DNA of 23,183 nt from Spirochaetaceae bacterium UBA4077 (GTDB lineage: Bacteria; Spirochaetota; Spirochaetia; Treponematales; Rectinemataceae): positions 1-23,183 of the forward strand of contig DFYR01000062.1 in assembly GCA_002383375.1 (NCBI GenBank), given 5' to 3'. Of this stretch, positions 7,753 to 15,802 are shown piece after piece. Position numbers and translations under genes: made by a program. Within the stretch, counting starts at the first letter, position 1. Each line of letters starts with the position of its first letter. Below the pieces are notes generated by a model that was not told where the DNA came from, made no database searches, and worked only from the letters and a program-made list of their open reading frames with translations.

Positions 7753-9624
7753 TCATGCCACTGAGTTTTTAAAGGTGCTACTGAAGTAGTTGGGATTGTT
7801 GAAGCCCACCTCGTAGGCGATTTCGGCAATACTTTTCTCTGTGGTAGTTAAAAGAAGCTTTGCCTTGTCGATCCGCACCGTCGTGAGGTGGTCGACGAAG
7901 GTGAACCCCGTTTCTTGCTTGAAAAGGCTCAAAAAATAGGAAGGGCTGATGAATACTTCCTTGGCCACGTCCTTGTAACTCAAGGACTGAGCGTAGTTTT
8001 CATCAATATACTTGATCGCGTTCCGCACCAGGGATTTGGAGCGTTTTTCGTAGACATGGGCCACCAGATTGGCTATCTCCACAACGATCTGCGAAAGCCA
8101 CTGCTCGGCGGTCTGGGCATCCTTGACGTGGCTTATATCATCAAAGCAGCTGCTTACAAGCTCGTTCAGTTTGGTTTCGTCGCCTCCGCCAAGGATGGCG
8201 GCGTCGATCATGGAGCCCAAAAGTTCGTAGAGCCGAACACCGAGGGCTTCGGGTTTTTCGGCAATAAACCGAGTGAATTTTTCCATGAAATCAGAAAAAG
8301 CCCGGCGACTTGCCTCGGGATCACCTACCTTGATCTGGGAAAGAAGTTTTTCCTTTTCTTTTACCGGATAGGCGTAGATCCTGGGATCCTGCTCGCTTAT
8401 GTTGTCCACATGGACAATCCCAGTATTCGCAAAATGCTCGGCATATTCCTGGGCGTTCAGGGCTTCATGGTAGGATTTGCGAAGATCCTCCACCCTGTCG
8501 TAGCTTCTTCCTATTCCCACAACGGCGCTGCGCCCGAGGCTCCGCTTAATCTCACTCTGAAGAGCTTCGAGGATATCCCACATGGCCGGTCTTTTACCGG
8601 CATCCGCGCCCGAGGGCAGTCTGAGAGCGATTCCTATTCTTCCTTTCGTGAAAGGAAGGAGAAGAAATGCGTCTTCGTCGAAAACCCGCAATAAATGCGC
8701 GGTGGCGATCTTAATGACCTCATCAGGCAAGCTCAGTTCCTTGAGCGGTTCCCCGCCCTCCCCTTCGAGCTTTATCATGACTATGGTGTTCGGGCAGACC
8801 TTGCCCAGACAGGAGAGCATGTCTGTCAGTTTGGTCTTGGAGATTTCGCTGAAGGCAACGTTGTCAACGATGTCTTCCTTTATAAAGGGAAGAAGCTTTT
8901 CGTAATTGCGGTATACTTCCCTGACATCGATGAGGACGCTCCAGCCGAAGAGGATGGCGCTGAATATAGAGACGGTATAGTAGATCTCCCACTTCTTGGT
9001 CAAAGATCCGACTATGAAAGCTACGGCAAAAATCGAGACCCCCCCGTTAAAGAGGAAATGCTTGCTCTTAAATAGATCGCGGAAGGACGAGTCCAGTTTA
9101 AGCCGCGCCAATCTGATCGAAGAGGAAAGGAGCATGAGGGCGCCGGTGATCACCTGGACAGCGATGGTCACCTCCCTGCCATAGAAGGGAGGATTGCGTT
9201 CGGGTGTAAGGTTGTCGAAGGCGGTCATGCCTGCGAACTGGAAAAGCGTTTTGCTCGACTTGGTGCCTAGGGTGTTGAAGACGACATAGGTGAGCCCTAA
9301 TAGGACGCCGATCGATAGGACAGTAACTGCACGTACTTCCATTTTCCTACGGTTGAAGAGGTCTGAACCCAGAATAGTGACAGGAGCTATAACAGCGCAG
9401 AGGAGGAAAACCCTGATATTCACCACGATGAGGGGGGCTGGATAGGGACCGAGGATCAGCTGAAGGGGTCGTCCGAGAGAAAAGATACTCATACAGACTA
9501 GGAAGACTATGAAATACCAATAGGAACTCACTCGGGAAGGATTGGCGATTATGAAATACACGAAGTACAGAAGAAAAAACAGCCCGGCGACTACGGGGGC
9601 TATGATATTAGAGAATAAGGACAT
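7753..9624 (-). CDS. Membrane-anchored AraC-family regulator, frameshifted at its 3' end
   Basis: A 623-residue protein as read. Residues 1-230 hold about six to seven membrane helices. Residues about 250-400 contain a GGDEF-like (CdaR/YesN-type) module (VVGIGRSYDRVEDLRKSY). From about 534 there is an AraC helix-turn-helix pair (SLSYKDVAKEVFISPSYFLS and KSIAEIAYEVGFNNPNYF). The second HTH breaks off: after YFSSTFK the frame gives NSVA and stops. One extra A in the five-A run (T run at 7766-7770 on the plus strand) would give KLSGMTAKEFRARI and a stop at 7724, the normal AraC ending, for 633 residues. It is either a sequence error or a natural frameshift. The start is followed immediately by a hydrophobic helix but has only a weak site upstream. 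It lies directly upstream of dctP and is the likely controller of the TRAP operon, sensing through the membrane. Confidence 0.88.
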   Translation of the reverse strand: MSLFSNIIAPVVAGLFFLLYFVYFIIANPSRVSSYWYFIVFLVCMSIFSLGRPLQLILGPYPAPLIVVNIRVFLLCAVIAPVTILGSDLFNRRKMEVRAVTVLSIGVLLGLTYVVFNTLGTKSSKTLFQFAGMTAFDNLTPERNPPFYGREVTIAVQVITGALMLLSSSIRLARLKLDSSFRDLFKSKHFLFNGGVSIFAVAFIVGSLTKKWEIYYTVSIFSAILFGWSVLIDVREVYRNYEKLLPFIKEDIVDNVAFSEISKTKLTDMLSCLGKVCPNTIVMIKLEGEGGEPLKELSLPDEVIKIATAHLLRVFDEDAFLLLPFTKGRIGIALRLPSGADAGKRPAMWDILEALQSEIKRSLGRSAVVGIGRSYDRVEDLRKSYHEALNAQEYAEHFANTGIVHVDNISEQDPRIYAYPVKEKEKLLSQIKVGDPEASRRAFSDFMEKFTRFIAEKPEALGVRLYELLGSMIDAAILGGGDETKLNELVSSCFDDISHVKDAQTAEQWLSQIVVEIANLVAHVYEKRSKSLVRNAIKYIDENYAQSLSYKDVAKEVFISPSYFLSLFKQETGFTFVDHLTTVRIDKAKLLLTTTEKSIAEIAYEVGFNNPNYFSSTFKNSVA

Positions 9625-9705
9625 CGTTCCATACCCGGTTTTGTTTCATTATTGCCCAATCATCCTAGGCGGGAAATCCCCGGGCGTCAAGGAAGCTTTT
9701 TTACC

Positions 9706-10377
9706 TTAGGATGCGACGAGTTGGGCGAATTCGGCCAGTATCATCGCGGTGAGACCCCAGACTATTTTTTCGTCAAAGCGGAAACAGGGCACGTCCCAGG
9801 TTTTGCCAGCTCTATTCAGCGGGAAGGTGGAACGGCTTGAGGAATCCATAAGAGCGGGTAGAGGAACCTCAAAAAAGGATTTGGCTTCACCGCCGTTGAG
9901 TTTGTAGTCGTTAAGGGATTCTACGCAGGCCACAAAGGGGTAGACCCAGTAATTCGAAGGGTGGGCGAAGATGGGACTAAGGGAAAGCCGTACGCTTGTA
10001 GCAGCCACAGCAACACCCAATTCTTCCTGCGTTTCCCTAACAGCTGCGACGAGCGCCTTCTCGCCAGGCTCCAGGCCGCCGCCGGGCAGGGCAATCTGTC
10101 CGGGGTGGTGGCGCATTCCTTCGGTTCTTTCGATGAGGGGAAAGCTTAAGCCGCACTCAGTGCGGTGAAGAAGGATGAGGACGGCGGCGTCTCTCTCCCC
10201 GCCTCCTTTTGGCCGCAGGGCTAAAAGCTCTGCTCCATCAAGAAAGGGAGGCAGCATGTGCCTCCAGGCAGAGGGCCCCGGAAGGCCTAAGCCTCGTAGT
10301 CTTTCCAGCGGGGAATTCGCACAGGGTTTAACCACCCTATAAGCGTTTTCAACAAATGTCAAAGGTCGAGCAACCAC
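9706..10377 (-). CDS. NUDIX hydrolase, CoA-pyrophosphatase (NudL/Pcd1-like)
   Basis: A 223-residue protein. The complete Nudix box lies at about residues 100-122 (G-x5-E-x7-R-E-T-Q-E-E-L-G-V), giving the metal-binding glutamates. Just before it, LIERTEGMRHHPGQIALPGG at 81-100 matches the extra signature of the CoA-diphosphatase branch, which splits CoA and its oxidised forms into acyl-phosphopantetheine and 3',5'-ADP. The start is a GTG 15 bases after the stop of the EF-hand gene with a poor ribosome-binding site, so translation probably relies on coupling; a later GTG is possible. The family is sure, the CoA specificity likely. Confidence 0.88.
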   Translation of the reverse strand: MVARPLTFVENAYRVVKPCANSPLERLRGLGLPGPSAWRHMLPPFLDGAELLALRPKGGGERDAAVLILLHRTECGLSFPLIERTEGMRHHPGQIALPGGGLEPGEKALVAAVRETQEELGVAVAATSVRLSLSPIFAHPSNYWVYPFVACVESLNDYKLNGGEAKSFFEVPLPALMDSSSRSTFPLNRAGKTWDVPCFRFDEKIVWGLTAMILAEFAQLVAS

Positions 10378-10392
10378 GAATCTTCAGGCTTT

Positions 10393-12504
10393 CTACCTTC
10401 CCAAGCCAGGGATGAAGCCCAGCCAACCCAGGAAGTAGGCCGCGACCAAGGCTCCGACCACGAAAACGATGGCCAGATAGAGGCCCCAGGGCTTTTTCTT
10501 TTCCGCGAAAGGATCGACCAATTGGCGGTTTGCTCCAGGAGGCAGCGCGGCCAGGTGGCTCAAGCTTCCTCCGAAGGGTACATTGATCTTGAGCCTCGAA
10601 TTGACAGCCCAGCCCTCGGCGTTAAGCAGGGGGCCGATATTGCGCTTTCTCAGCTTCATATAGGCGAGAATCATGGATGGGCCGGAAATCAGCAGCAATA
10701 TGCCGACGATGCCGACGGGCATCCATACGCCCATGCCCACAAAGAGGGAGAGAATTCCCGTGACCATGGCGCCGATGCTCCCCAGGGCTACGCCGATGGC
10801 GGCCACCGTACCCACATCCATCTTCTTGGGAACTGCCTGTTCGAGCTTAGCATCGGCCTTGCCCGCCTGTGCAGCGATTTCCCCCGCCGCCTTCATTTTG
10901 CCCATGCTGGCGGCCTCGGCGGAGGCGGCGCGCTTCATCGCCATGTCTTCCAAGGTCTTTACCAGCCACTTGTAAGGGCTGAAAAAGGCTTCCCTGATGC
11001 TGATGGGCTGGACGACTACCTTAGTGATCACGGCATCCCAGCTTTCACCCTCGGTATCGTAGAAGATTCCGTTTCTGCCTACGAAGATATTATCAGCGTC
11101 TCCGGCAGTAAGGCCGGCGACGATGGACTTTTTCTTGCCGTTTTTCTGGCTAAGGTCGCAGTAGATGAGGTACATGGAAGCCAGGCCTGCCATGGTACCG
11201 TGAGCCCCAGGATTTTTTACGTCCATGCAGAATTCCAGCTCCCGGGCGTCCAGGAAAAGTTTACCGGACTGGAAAATTCCCTGTTTACGCAGATAGAAAT
11301 TGTCGAAATTGACGAAGTTCCTGAGTATGACGATAAAATCCCGCTTTATGAAAAGAAGGGTTTTAAGGTTTTTCAGGGCTTCGGCATCGGCAGCTTTGGC
11401 GAGGTCTTTTTCGATAAGCGCCCTGACAGCATCCACCTGACCAAGATCGGCCGAACCGGCAAGGACCGCTTCGCCCAGTGCGCAGACCTCAGGCGCCGGC
11501 TGTTTAGCCAGCCATGCTGCATAGGCTTCGATGCGGGCTACATATTCATCCCAGCTTGCTTGGCTGATTCCCTTGGCCGCATCGGCCCCCATGAGTTCCA
11601 GGAATCCAGCGACCGCTGTGGCATAATTAGGGTGCATGGCAGAATCGAGATAGAGAAGACCCTGGCTGTTAGGAAGCGCCAGCGGAAGCTGGGCGAGTTC
11701 CGGCGAGTCGGCTGGCAGGTTCTTGGCGAGCACCGAGGCCATCGAAGCCTCGAGGGCGGCGATCGCGGCGGGCGATTTGGACATGGCTAGAACCCTGCAT
11801 CGCCTAAAGTATTCTGATACAGGTTCTTTTATCTGTTTATAGAACGCTGCGGCTTTTTCGCCTTTTGCCAGATCCGAAAAGGCCTCTTTGAAGGCCGGAA
11901 GATCGCCTGACCAGGACTTGTAGGCCTCCAGGCCGGCTAAAAACCTGTCCAAGGCAGCGGCATTGACGCCGGGATTTCCGCTGGCATCATCGGTCTTGTA
12001 GCCCTGGGCGACGATATACTCCAGGAAGGCTTTCAGTTTTTCATCTTTTGTCGATCCGGGAACTACAACCCCATCGCCGTTAAAAGGCAGTGCGGAGAAG
12101 GAGGCAATGGCTTTATCCACGGTAGCCAGGTCGACGCTGGTATCGCCGGCAGCTCCGCCGTTGATGGAGAGCACCTCGGCGATGGTAGCCTTGATCCCCT
12201 CATCCGAAATCTGGGTCGCCGAAAGTTTGTCGCTTCCGTCGAGTAGACAATCCAGGCTTTTCAGTTTTGCCTTGAACTCTTCCACGCAGAGGAGAATATC
12301 AGGCACTCTTATCTTTCCGTCCTTGTCCGCATCCAGGTATTCGAGGCTTTCCCTGATCCCCGGCTGAGCGGCGGGCATAGCGAGGGCGGCCCATAGCTTT
12401 TGATCCAAATCAGCCAGGTTGGCGATATCCTCGCCCCGCTTGATCACGACCTGGTCGACCCCACCGATTCGGGCAAAGGTCCAACTGCTGCCGGAAGTCT
12501 TCAT
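10393..12504 (-). CDS. Large EF-hand-containing membrane protein of unknown function
   Basis: 703 residues from the ATG at 12504, which has AAGGAG nine bases upstream; a GTG start 36 bases further out is weaker. There is no signal peptide. Residues 58-69 form a canonical EF-hand calcium loop (DADKDGKIRVPD), and 140-151 hold a degenerate second one (FNGDGVVV). The middle is a long Ala/Lys/Leu-rich helical part. A soluble domain around 430-560 contains IFVGRNGIFYDTEGESWD. Two adjacent membrane helices follow (about 585-640), and a last helix sits at the C-terminus (WGLYLAIVFVVGALVAAYF). No enzyme motif was recognised. It probably shares a transcript with the NUDIX gene. Calcium binding is suggested by the loop alone. 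Confidence 0.75.
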   Translation of the reverse strand: MKTSGSSWTFARIGGVDQVVIKRGEDIANLADLDQKLWAALAMPAAQPGIRESLEYLDADKDGKIRVPDILLCVEEFKAKLKSLDCLLDGSDKLSATQISDEGIKATIAEVLSINGGAAGDTSVDLATVDKAIASFSALPFNGDGVVVPGSTKDEKLKAFLEYIVAQGYKTDDASGNPGVNAAALDRFLAGLEAYKSWSGDLPAFKEAFSDLAKGEKAAAFYKQIKEPVSEYFRRCRVLAMSKSPAAIAALEASMASVLAKNLPADSPELAQLPLALPNSQGLLYLDSAMHPNYATAVAGFLELMGADAAKGISQASWDEYVARIEAYAAWLAKQPAPEVCALGEAVLAGSADLGQVDAVRALIEKDLAKAADAEALKNLKTLLFIKRDFIVILRNFVNFDNFYLRKQGIFQSGKLFLDARELEFCMDVKNPGAHGTMAGLASMYLIYCDLSQKNGKKKSIVAGLTAGDADNIFVGRNGIFYDTEGESWDAVITKVVVQPISIREAFFSPYKWLVKTLEDMAMKRAASAEAASMGKMKAAGEIAAQAGKADAKLEQAVPKKMDVGTVAAIGVALGSIGAMVTGILSLFVGMGVWMPVGIVGILLLISGPSMILAYMKLRKRNIGPLLNAEGWAVNSRLKINVPFGGSLSHLAALPPGANRQLVDPFAEKKKPWGLYLAIVFVVGALVAAYFLGWLGFIPGLGR

Positions 12505-12638
12505 AATTCTCGGCTCCTTAGAGTATATGGGATTATTCACTTCCCAAATTTAAAGTATTAGTCTTTTTTCATATTTGCGCAAGTGGAGAAAGTTGTGCGG
12601 CAGATGCTGTAGTACGTTATCAGGAATGTTCCATACGC

Positions 12639-12691
12639 GCGGCTGCCCAAGCAGTGCTTTAGCCCTGCGTCCAGTGGCGAGGGGCAGCCGC
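12639..12691. other. Long-range stem element upstream of the trxA promoter
   Basis: Perfect 10-bp complementary arms (GCGGCTGCCC at 12639-12648 and GGGCAGCCGC at 12682-12691) enclose 33 bases that hold a small inner hairpin (AAGC-AGT-GCTT). The element lies in the divergent gap between the EF-hand gene and trxA, just left of the trxA -35 box. There is no T tract on either side and no coding frame. It could be a structured 5' leader of an upstream transcript, a regulator site or a remnant; the function is unknown. Confidence 0.45.
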
Positions 12692-12700
12692 TTTCGGTAT

Positions 12701-12730
12701 TTGACCCTGGTCCCCTGCATTGACTATACT
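12701..12730 (+). promoter_or_regulatory. Sigma70-type promoter of trxA
   Basis: TTGACC (12701-12706), an 18-base spacer and TATACT (12725-12730) lie about 50 bases before the trxA ATG. That leaves a short leader containing AAGGAG. Confidence 0.65.
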
Positions 12731-12779
12731 ATGATAAAGCATAAAGCAGCTCGTCCACCATAATTCTTAAGGAGCAGTC

Positions 12780-13097
12780 ATGAGCGTCGAAGTCACCTTG
12801 ACATCAGCGAATTTCCAGAAGGAAGTGCTGGAGTCCTCCATTCCTGTTCTCGTCGATTTCTGGGCCGAATGGTGCATGCCCTGCAGGATGATAGCCCCCT
12901 CCATCGCCCAAGTAGCGGAAGCCTACAAGGGCAAGGTCAAGGTTGGCAAGGTGAACGTCGATGACGAGGGTGATATCGCATCCCAGTATGGCATAATCTC
13001 CATTCCCACCCTGCTCTACTTCAAGGACGGGCAGATGATCAAACAGAAGGTTGGCGCCCTGCCCAAACACGAGATTGAAAATTTTATCAAGGCTTAA
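12780..13097 (+). CDS. trxA: Thioredoxin
   Basis: A 105-residue protein of standard thioredoxin length. The fold motifs are all present: VLVDFWAEWCMPCRMIAPS with the redox pair C32/C35, the cis-proline loop SIPTL (P76), and a FKDGQ turn followed by GALPKHEIENF. It reduces disulfides in cytoplasmic proteins with electrons from thioredoxin reductase. The active site is CMPC rather than the usual CGPC; the residue between the cysteines tunes redox potential and partner choice. AAGGAG precedes the ATG by five bases. It is monocistronic, and the next gene is convergent. Confidence 0.95.
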   Translation: MSVEVTLTSANFQKEVLESSIPVLVDFWAEWCMPCRMIAPSIAQVAEAYKGKVKVGKVNVDDEGDIASQYGIISIPTLLYFKDGQMIKQKVGALPKHEIENFIKA

Positions 13098-13107
13098 GGG
13101 CAGACGC

Positions 13108-14148
13108 TTACGGGCTTTTTACCCTTCCAGTAATCTTGGGCACAGCTGCCTTTTTTCCGCCTTTAGGGATTAAAGACTTTGGCTCTAGACTCCCAGGGCT
13201 CTGGGATGCACTCTCGCCAACATACCAGCCATTCTTCTCTTCCAGGGCAGCTCTCCGACGGTGAAGCGGTTTGGAGCTCGAGCTCTTCCATTGGACTGCT
13301 TCTTCCCAAAGTGGTGGAGTTGAGCAGTCCCAGATTCCCTGGGCAGCCAGTTCGGCTACAAGAGCAATGATTTTTTCTGAATCCACTTCGCCGGTTTTTG
13401 CCAACTCGGCGAAAAACATGCCGTCTTCCACAGGATCGCCTGCCCTGCAGCGCAGGATGATAACTCCCGTACCATCGGGGATTCCTCCGCCTGCAGCCCA
13501 GAAGTCCCGGCCTTCAGGGCTTGCATCCACACCGCCCGACAGCGACCTATCGGCGCCGGATTCGTCCTTTTCTTCCGGAAGTCCCTCCGGTGAACAGTGA
13601 AGGACAATCAGCTCTCCAGCCTGAACGACACAGGAAGGAAAGCAATAACTAACCAGTTTTACTGTACTTGCCCACTGAAGCTGGAGGCCACCGAGGTTGC
13701 CGGCTTCCTCAACCAGCAGTTCGATATAATCCCTATGAAAGTTGCTCGCCGAAGTGTTCTTGCAGGGCTGGACCTCATTAAGCCGAAGCTTGGCAGGCGA
13801 GGGATTAAATCCGACAAAACCGAAAAGAAACCTTGTGCTGTTGCCCGCAGCGTCTTTAACCTCTCCGGAGAGACTGCATTCCCTGCCTGGTTCCGCTTCC
13901 GGACTGAGTATGACCTTTAGCAAAGAGCCCTCAACATCGGGCATGGCGGATATGCCTGAAGGATAGAAAGAAAAACTAGAGCTCACCGGCAAAACGTCTT
14001 CATCAAAGAGAATGGAAAAACTGCGGCTATCGGTCTGGCCTGCATCCAGCACCGAGGGAGGGCGGATATCTCCCAGCGGGGCGAAGAGACCTGATGGTTT
14101 AGGTATGCAGGCACAGAGACACAGGCAAAGTCCCAAGAGTTTCCACAT
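13108..14148 (-). CDS. Lipoprotein with Ig-like and lamin-tail-like domains
   Basis: A 346-residue protein. The first 14 residues (MWKLLGLCLCLCAC) form a short lipoprotein signal peptide with the probable lipidated cysteine at C14, so the protein is likely anchored in a membrane facing the periplasm or the surface. Residues about 28-112 (RPPSVLDAGQTDSRSFSILF, then DEDVLPV) resemble a bacterial Ig-like domain of the SbsA type. Residues about 118-240 (LRLNEVQPCKN...RDYIELLVEEAGNLGGLQLQ) resemble a lamin-tail domain, with DGTGVIILR near its end. The C-terminal part is low in complexity and basic. AGGGAGG lies ten bases before the ATG. No enzymatic residues were recognised; a structural or binding role at the cell envelope is the best guess. 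Confidence 0.7.
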   Translation of the reverse strand: MWKLLGLCLCLCACIPKPSGLFAPLGDIRPPSVLDAGQTDSRSFSILFDEDVLPVSSSFSFYPSGISAMPDVEGSLLKVILSPEAEPGRECSLSGEVKDAAGNSTRFLFGFVGFNPSPAKLRLNEVQPCKNTSASNFHRDYIELLVEEAGNLGGLQLQWASTVKLVSYCFPSCVVQAGELIVLHCSPEGLPEEKDESGADRSLSGGVDASPEGRDFWAAGGGIPDGTGVIILRCRAGDPVEDGMFFAELAKTGEVDSEKIIALVAELAAQGIWDCSTPPLWEEAVQWKSSSSKPLHRRRAALEEKNGWYVGESASQSPGSLEPKSLIPKGGKKAAVPKITGRVKSP

Positions 14149-14205
14149 GGACAGCGAGCCTCCCTGAATTTTATAACGCTGGCTGCCAGGGTTCCTGCTT
14201 CAATG

Positions 14206-14235
14206 TTGCCTTAAAAAGTATTTCGCGGATATTAT
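14206..14235 (+). promoter_or_regulatory. Promoter of rpiB placed for a leaderless transcript
   Basis: TTGCCT (14206-14211), an 18-base spacer and TATTAT (14230-14235) end six bases before the rpiB ATG. The expected start of transcription falls on or next to the ATG itself. Confidence 0.55.
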
Positions 14236-14241
14236 GGAACC

Positions 14242-14673
14242 ATGAATATCGTAATAGCCAATGACCATGGCGCCGTTGAACTCAAAAAACGCATAGCGCT
14301 CTGGTTGACCCAGAAAGGTCATACAGTCAAGAATCTCGGAGTAGACAGCGAAGAGAGGGTGGATTATCCGGATATGGCCAAGGCTGCAGTAAAAGTGTTC
14401 AAGCAGGGAGGCTTTGACCTCGGTATTCTCCTCTGCGGAACTGGAATAGGCATTTCCATAGCAGCCAATCGGCACCCAGGCATCCGCTGCGCCCTCATAC
14501 ACGACAGTTTTACCGCCCTCATGGCTAAGGAACATAACAATGCCAATTTTATCGCCCTGGGAGGGAGAGTTCAGTACAGGGAAAGGCCTGAAGATCTCCT
14601 GGAATTATTCATGAACGCCAGTTTCCAAGGCGGCCGGCATGAGGACCGGATAGAAAAAATCGATACTCTCTAA
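14242..14673 (+). CDS. rpiB: Ribose-5-phosphate isomerase B
   Basis: A 143-residue protein of normal RpiB/LacAB length. The N-terminal NDHGAVELKK carries the D8-H9 pair. CGTGIGISIAANR at 65-77 holds the catalytic cysteine C65 and the phosphate-binding loop. HDSFTALMAKEHNNANFIALGGR at 87-109 is the second family signature (H98 with N99). It interconverts ribose-5-phosphate and ribulose-5-phosphate in the non-oxidative pentose phosphate pathway; some relatives act on allose or galactose 6-phosphate. There is no Shine-Dalgarno sequence beyond a weak GGA directly before the ATG, and the promoter sits so close that the mRNA may be leaderless. Confidence 0.94.
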   Translation: MNIVIANDHGAVELKKRIALWLTQKGHTVKNLGVDSEERVDYPDMAKAAVKVFKQGGFDLGILLCGTGIGISIAANRHPGIRCALIHDSFTALMAKEHNNANFIALGGRVQYRERPEDLLELFMNASFQGGRHEDRIEKIDTL

Positions 14674-14728
14674 GCAGCTTCGCTAAGGCATGAAGTATCC
14701 AGCTGTACTGCCACAGCGCTAAATTCAA

Positions 14729-15787
14729 TTACCTTCGAAGGGCCGCAGACGACTGCTCCAAAGCTCTTGCGGCCAGCGAAGTCACCTCTTCGCGGCTTTC
14801 CACCAGGGCAGCTCCGTAAAGCGCGGCTCCGTAAAGCCCGGCTTTATGTAGAAACCGGGCTTTTTCCACCCGACAGTCCTTCCATGCATCACGGTAAACG
14901 AGTTTCGGGATGAGTGCCTGGATGCTTGAACAAAGATGGGGGGCCCCTTCGATGACACCTCCGCCCAAGACTATGGTATCCGGAGCCAGGAGGGCGAGAC
15001 CGGCGGCGGCAGCCCGCGCGAGAGCCGCCTGAGCGACGGCATCGACGAACCTGGCCAGAAGATCGCCCTCGGTGTATGCCGCATACACTTCGAAGGCGTT
15101 CAGGCGCGCCCCGGCTCTCGCGCGGGCTGCCAGCACGGAGCCTTTAAAGGACCTGTCGATGCCCTCGGGCTCGAGGCTGCCCAGCCCCGCATCCCTGCCC
15201 AGTGCCAAATCGACTGCAATTCTCCCTATGGAAGGACCTGAAGCATAGGCTTCGGCACAACCTGCTACTCCGCAGGCGCAGGATCTTCCTCCCGGTTCCA
15301 CGATAAAATGGCCTATCTCCACCGCTCTGTCGTTACAGCCGCCCAGGATTCGGCCATCCTCCACAAATCCCCCGCCTATCCCTGTTCCCAGACCGATAAA
15401 AAGCAGGGCTGAGGAAGTGGCAGCCCGGGCACTCCACTCCGCATAGGCAGCCATGTTGGCGTCGTTGCGCAGCACACAGGGGGCGCCGGCCATCTCCGCA
15501 AGGGCCTTCCCTAATGCAGTGCCAGCCCAGCCGGCAATATTCGCTGCCATACCCACGACCACAGCCGCTCTGTCCACGCCGCCGGGGCTGCCTACACCCA
15601 CCGAAGACAGAGGGCCGAGGCTCGAAAGTTCGATAACCAAATCGGCGATACTGCTGAGCACTGCATCCCGGCCCTCCCTAGCTGGGGTCTTGCGCACAGC
15701 TTCGATCCGCAGCTTGCCAGTCCGGTCCAGGACTATCCCTTTCAGGCTTTGCCCGCCTATATCAATGCCGGCATAATACCTGTCCAT
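14729..15787 (-). CDS. ROK-family sugar kinase (glucokinase-like)
   Basis: A 352-residue protein. The ATP-binding start is AGIDIGGQSLKGIVLD. The sugar site and catalytic aspartate lie in LRNDANMAAYAEW (D109). GLGTGIGGG is at 132-140, EIGH at 157-160, and the ROK zinc motif CACGVAGC (C170, C172, C177 with H160) follows. These are the marks of a working ROK kinase phosphorylating glucose or a related hexose or amino sugar; no N-terminal DNA-binding domain is present, so it is a kinase and not a repressor. A 15-base tandem duplication (14811-14840) repeats LYGAA near the C-terminus. It lies 15 bases after the beta-CASP gene on the same strand, probably as one operon. Confidence 0.9.
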   Translation of the reverse strand: MDRYYAGIDIGGQSLKGIVLDRTGKLRIEAVRKTPAREGRDAVLSSIADLVIELSSLGPLSSVGVGSPGGVDRAAVVVGMAANIAGWAGTALGKALAEMAGAPCVLRNDANMAAYAEWSARAATSSALLFIGLGTGIGGGFVEDGRILGGCNDRAVEIGHFIVEPGGRSCACGVAGCAEAYASGPSIGRIAVDLALGRDAGLGSLEPEGIDRSFKGSVLAARARAGARLNAFEVYAAYTEGDLLARFVDAVAQAALARAAAAGLALLAPDTIVLGGGVIEGAPHLCSSIQALIPKLVYRDAWKDCRVEKARFLHKAGLYGAALYGAALVESREEVTSLAARALEQSSAALRR

Positions 15788-15802
15788 TTTTAATCCCTAA
15801 CC

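Noticed and set aside
7888..8694. A 268-codon open frame on the plus strand
   Set aside because: It is antisense to the AraC regulator, which has clear domains; no family features are seen.
9664..9713. Complementary arms (CATCCTAGG and CCTTAGGATG) around the NUDIX stop
   Set aside because: There is one bulge, a long loop and no T tract on the minus strand after the stem, so it is not called a terminator.
10522..11790. A 422-codon open frame on the plus strand
   Set aside because: It lies fully antisense to the EF-hand gene, has no ribosome-binding site or recognisable domain, and results from the codon bias of the real gene.
13095..13135. AAGGG...CCCTT arms with a T run between trxA and the lipoprotein gene
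   Set aside because: Only five base pairs around a loop of more than 20 bases; too weak for a terminator.
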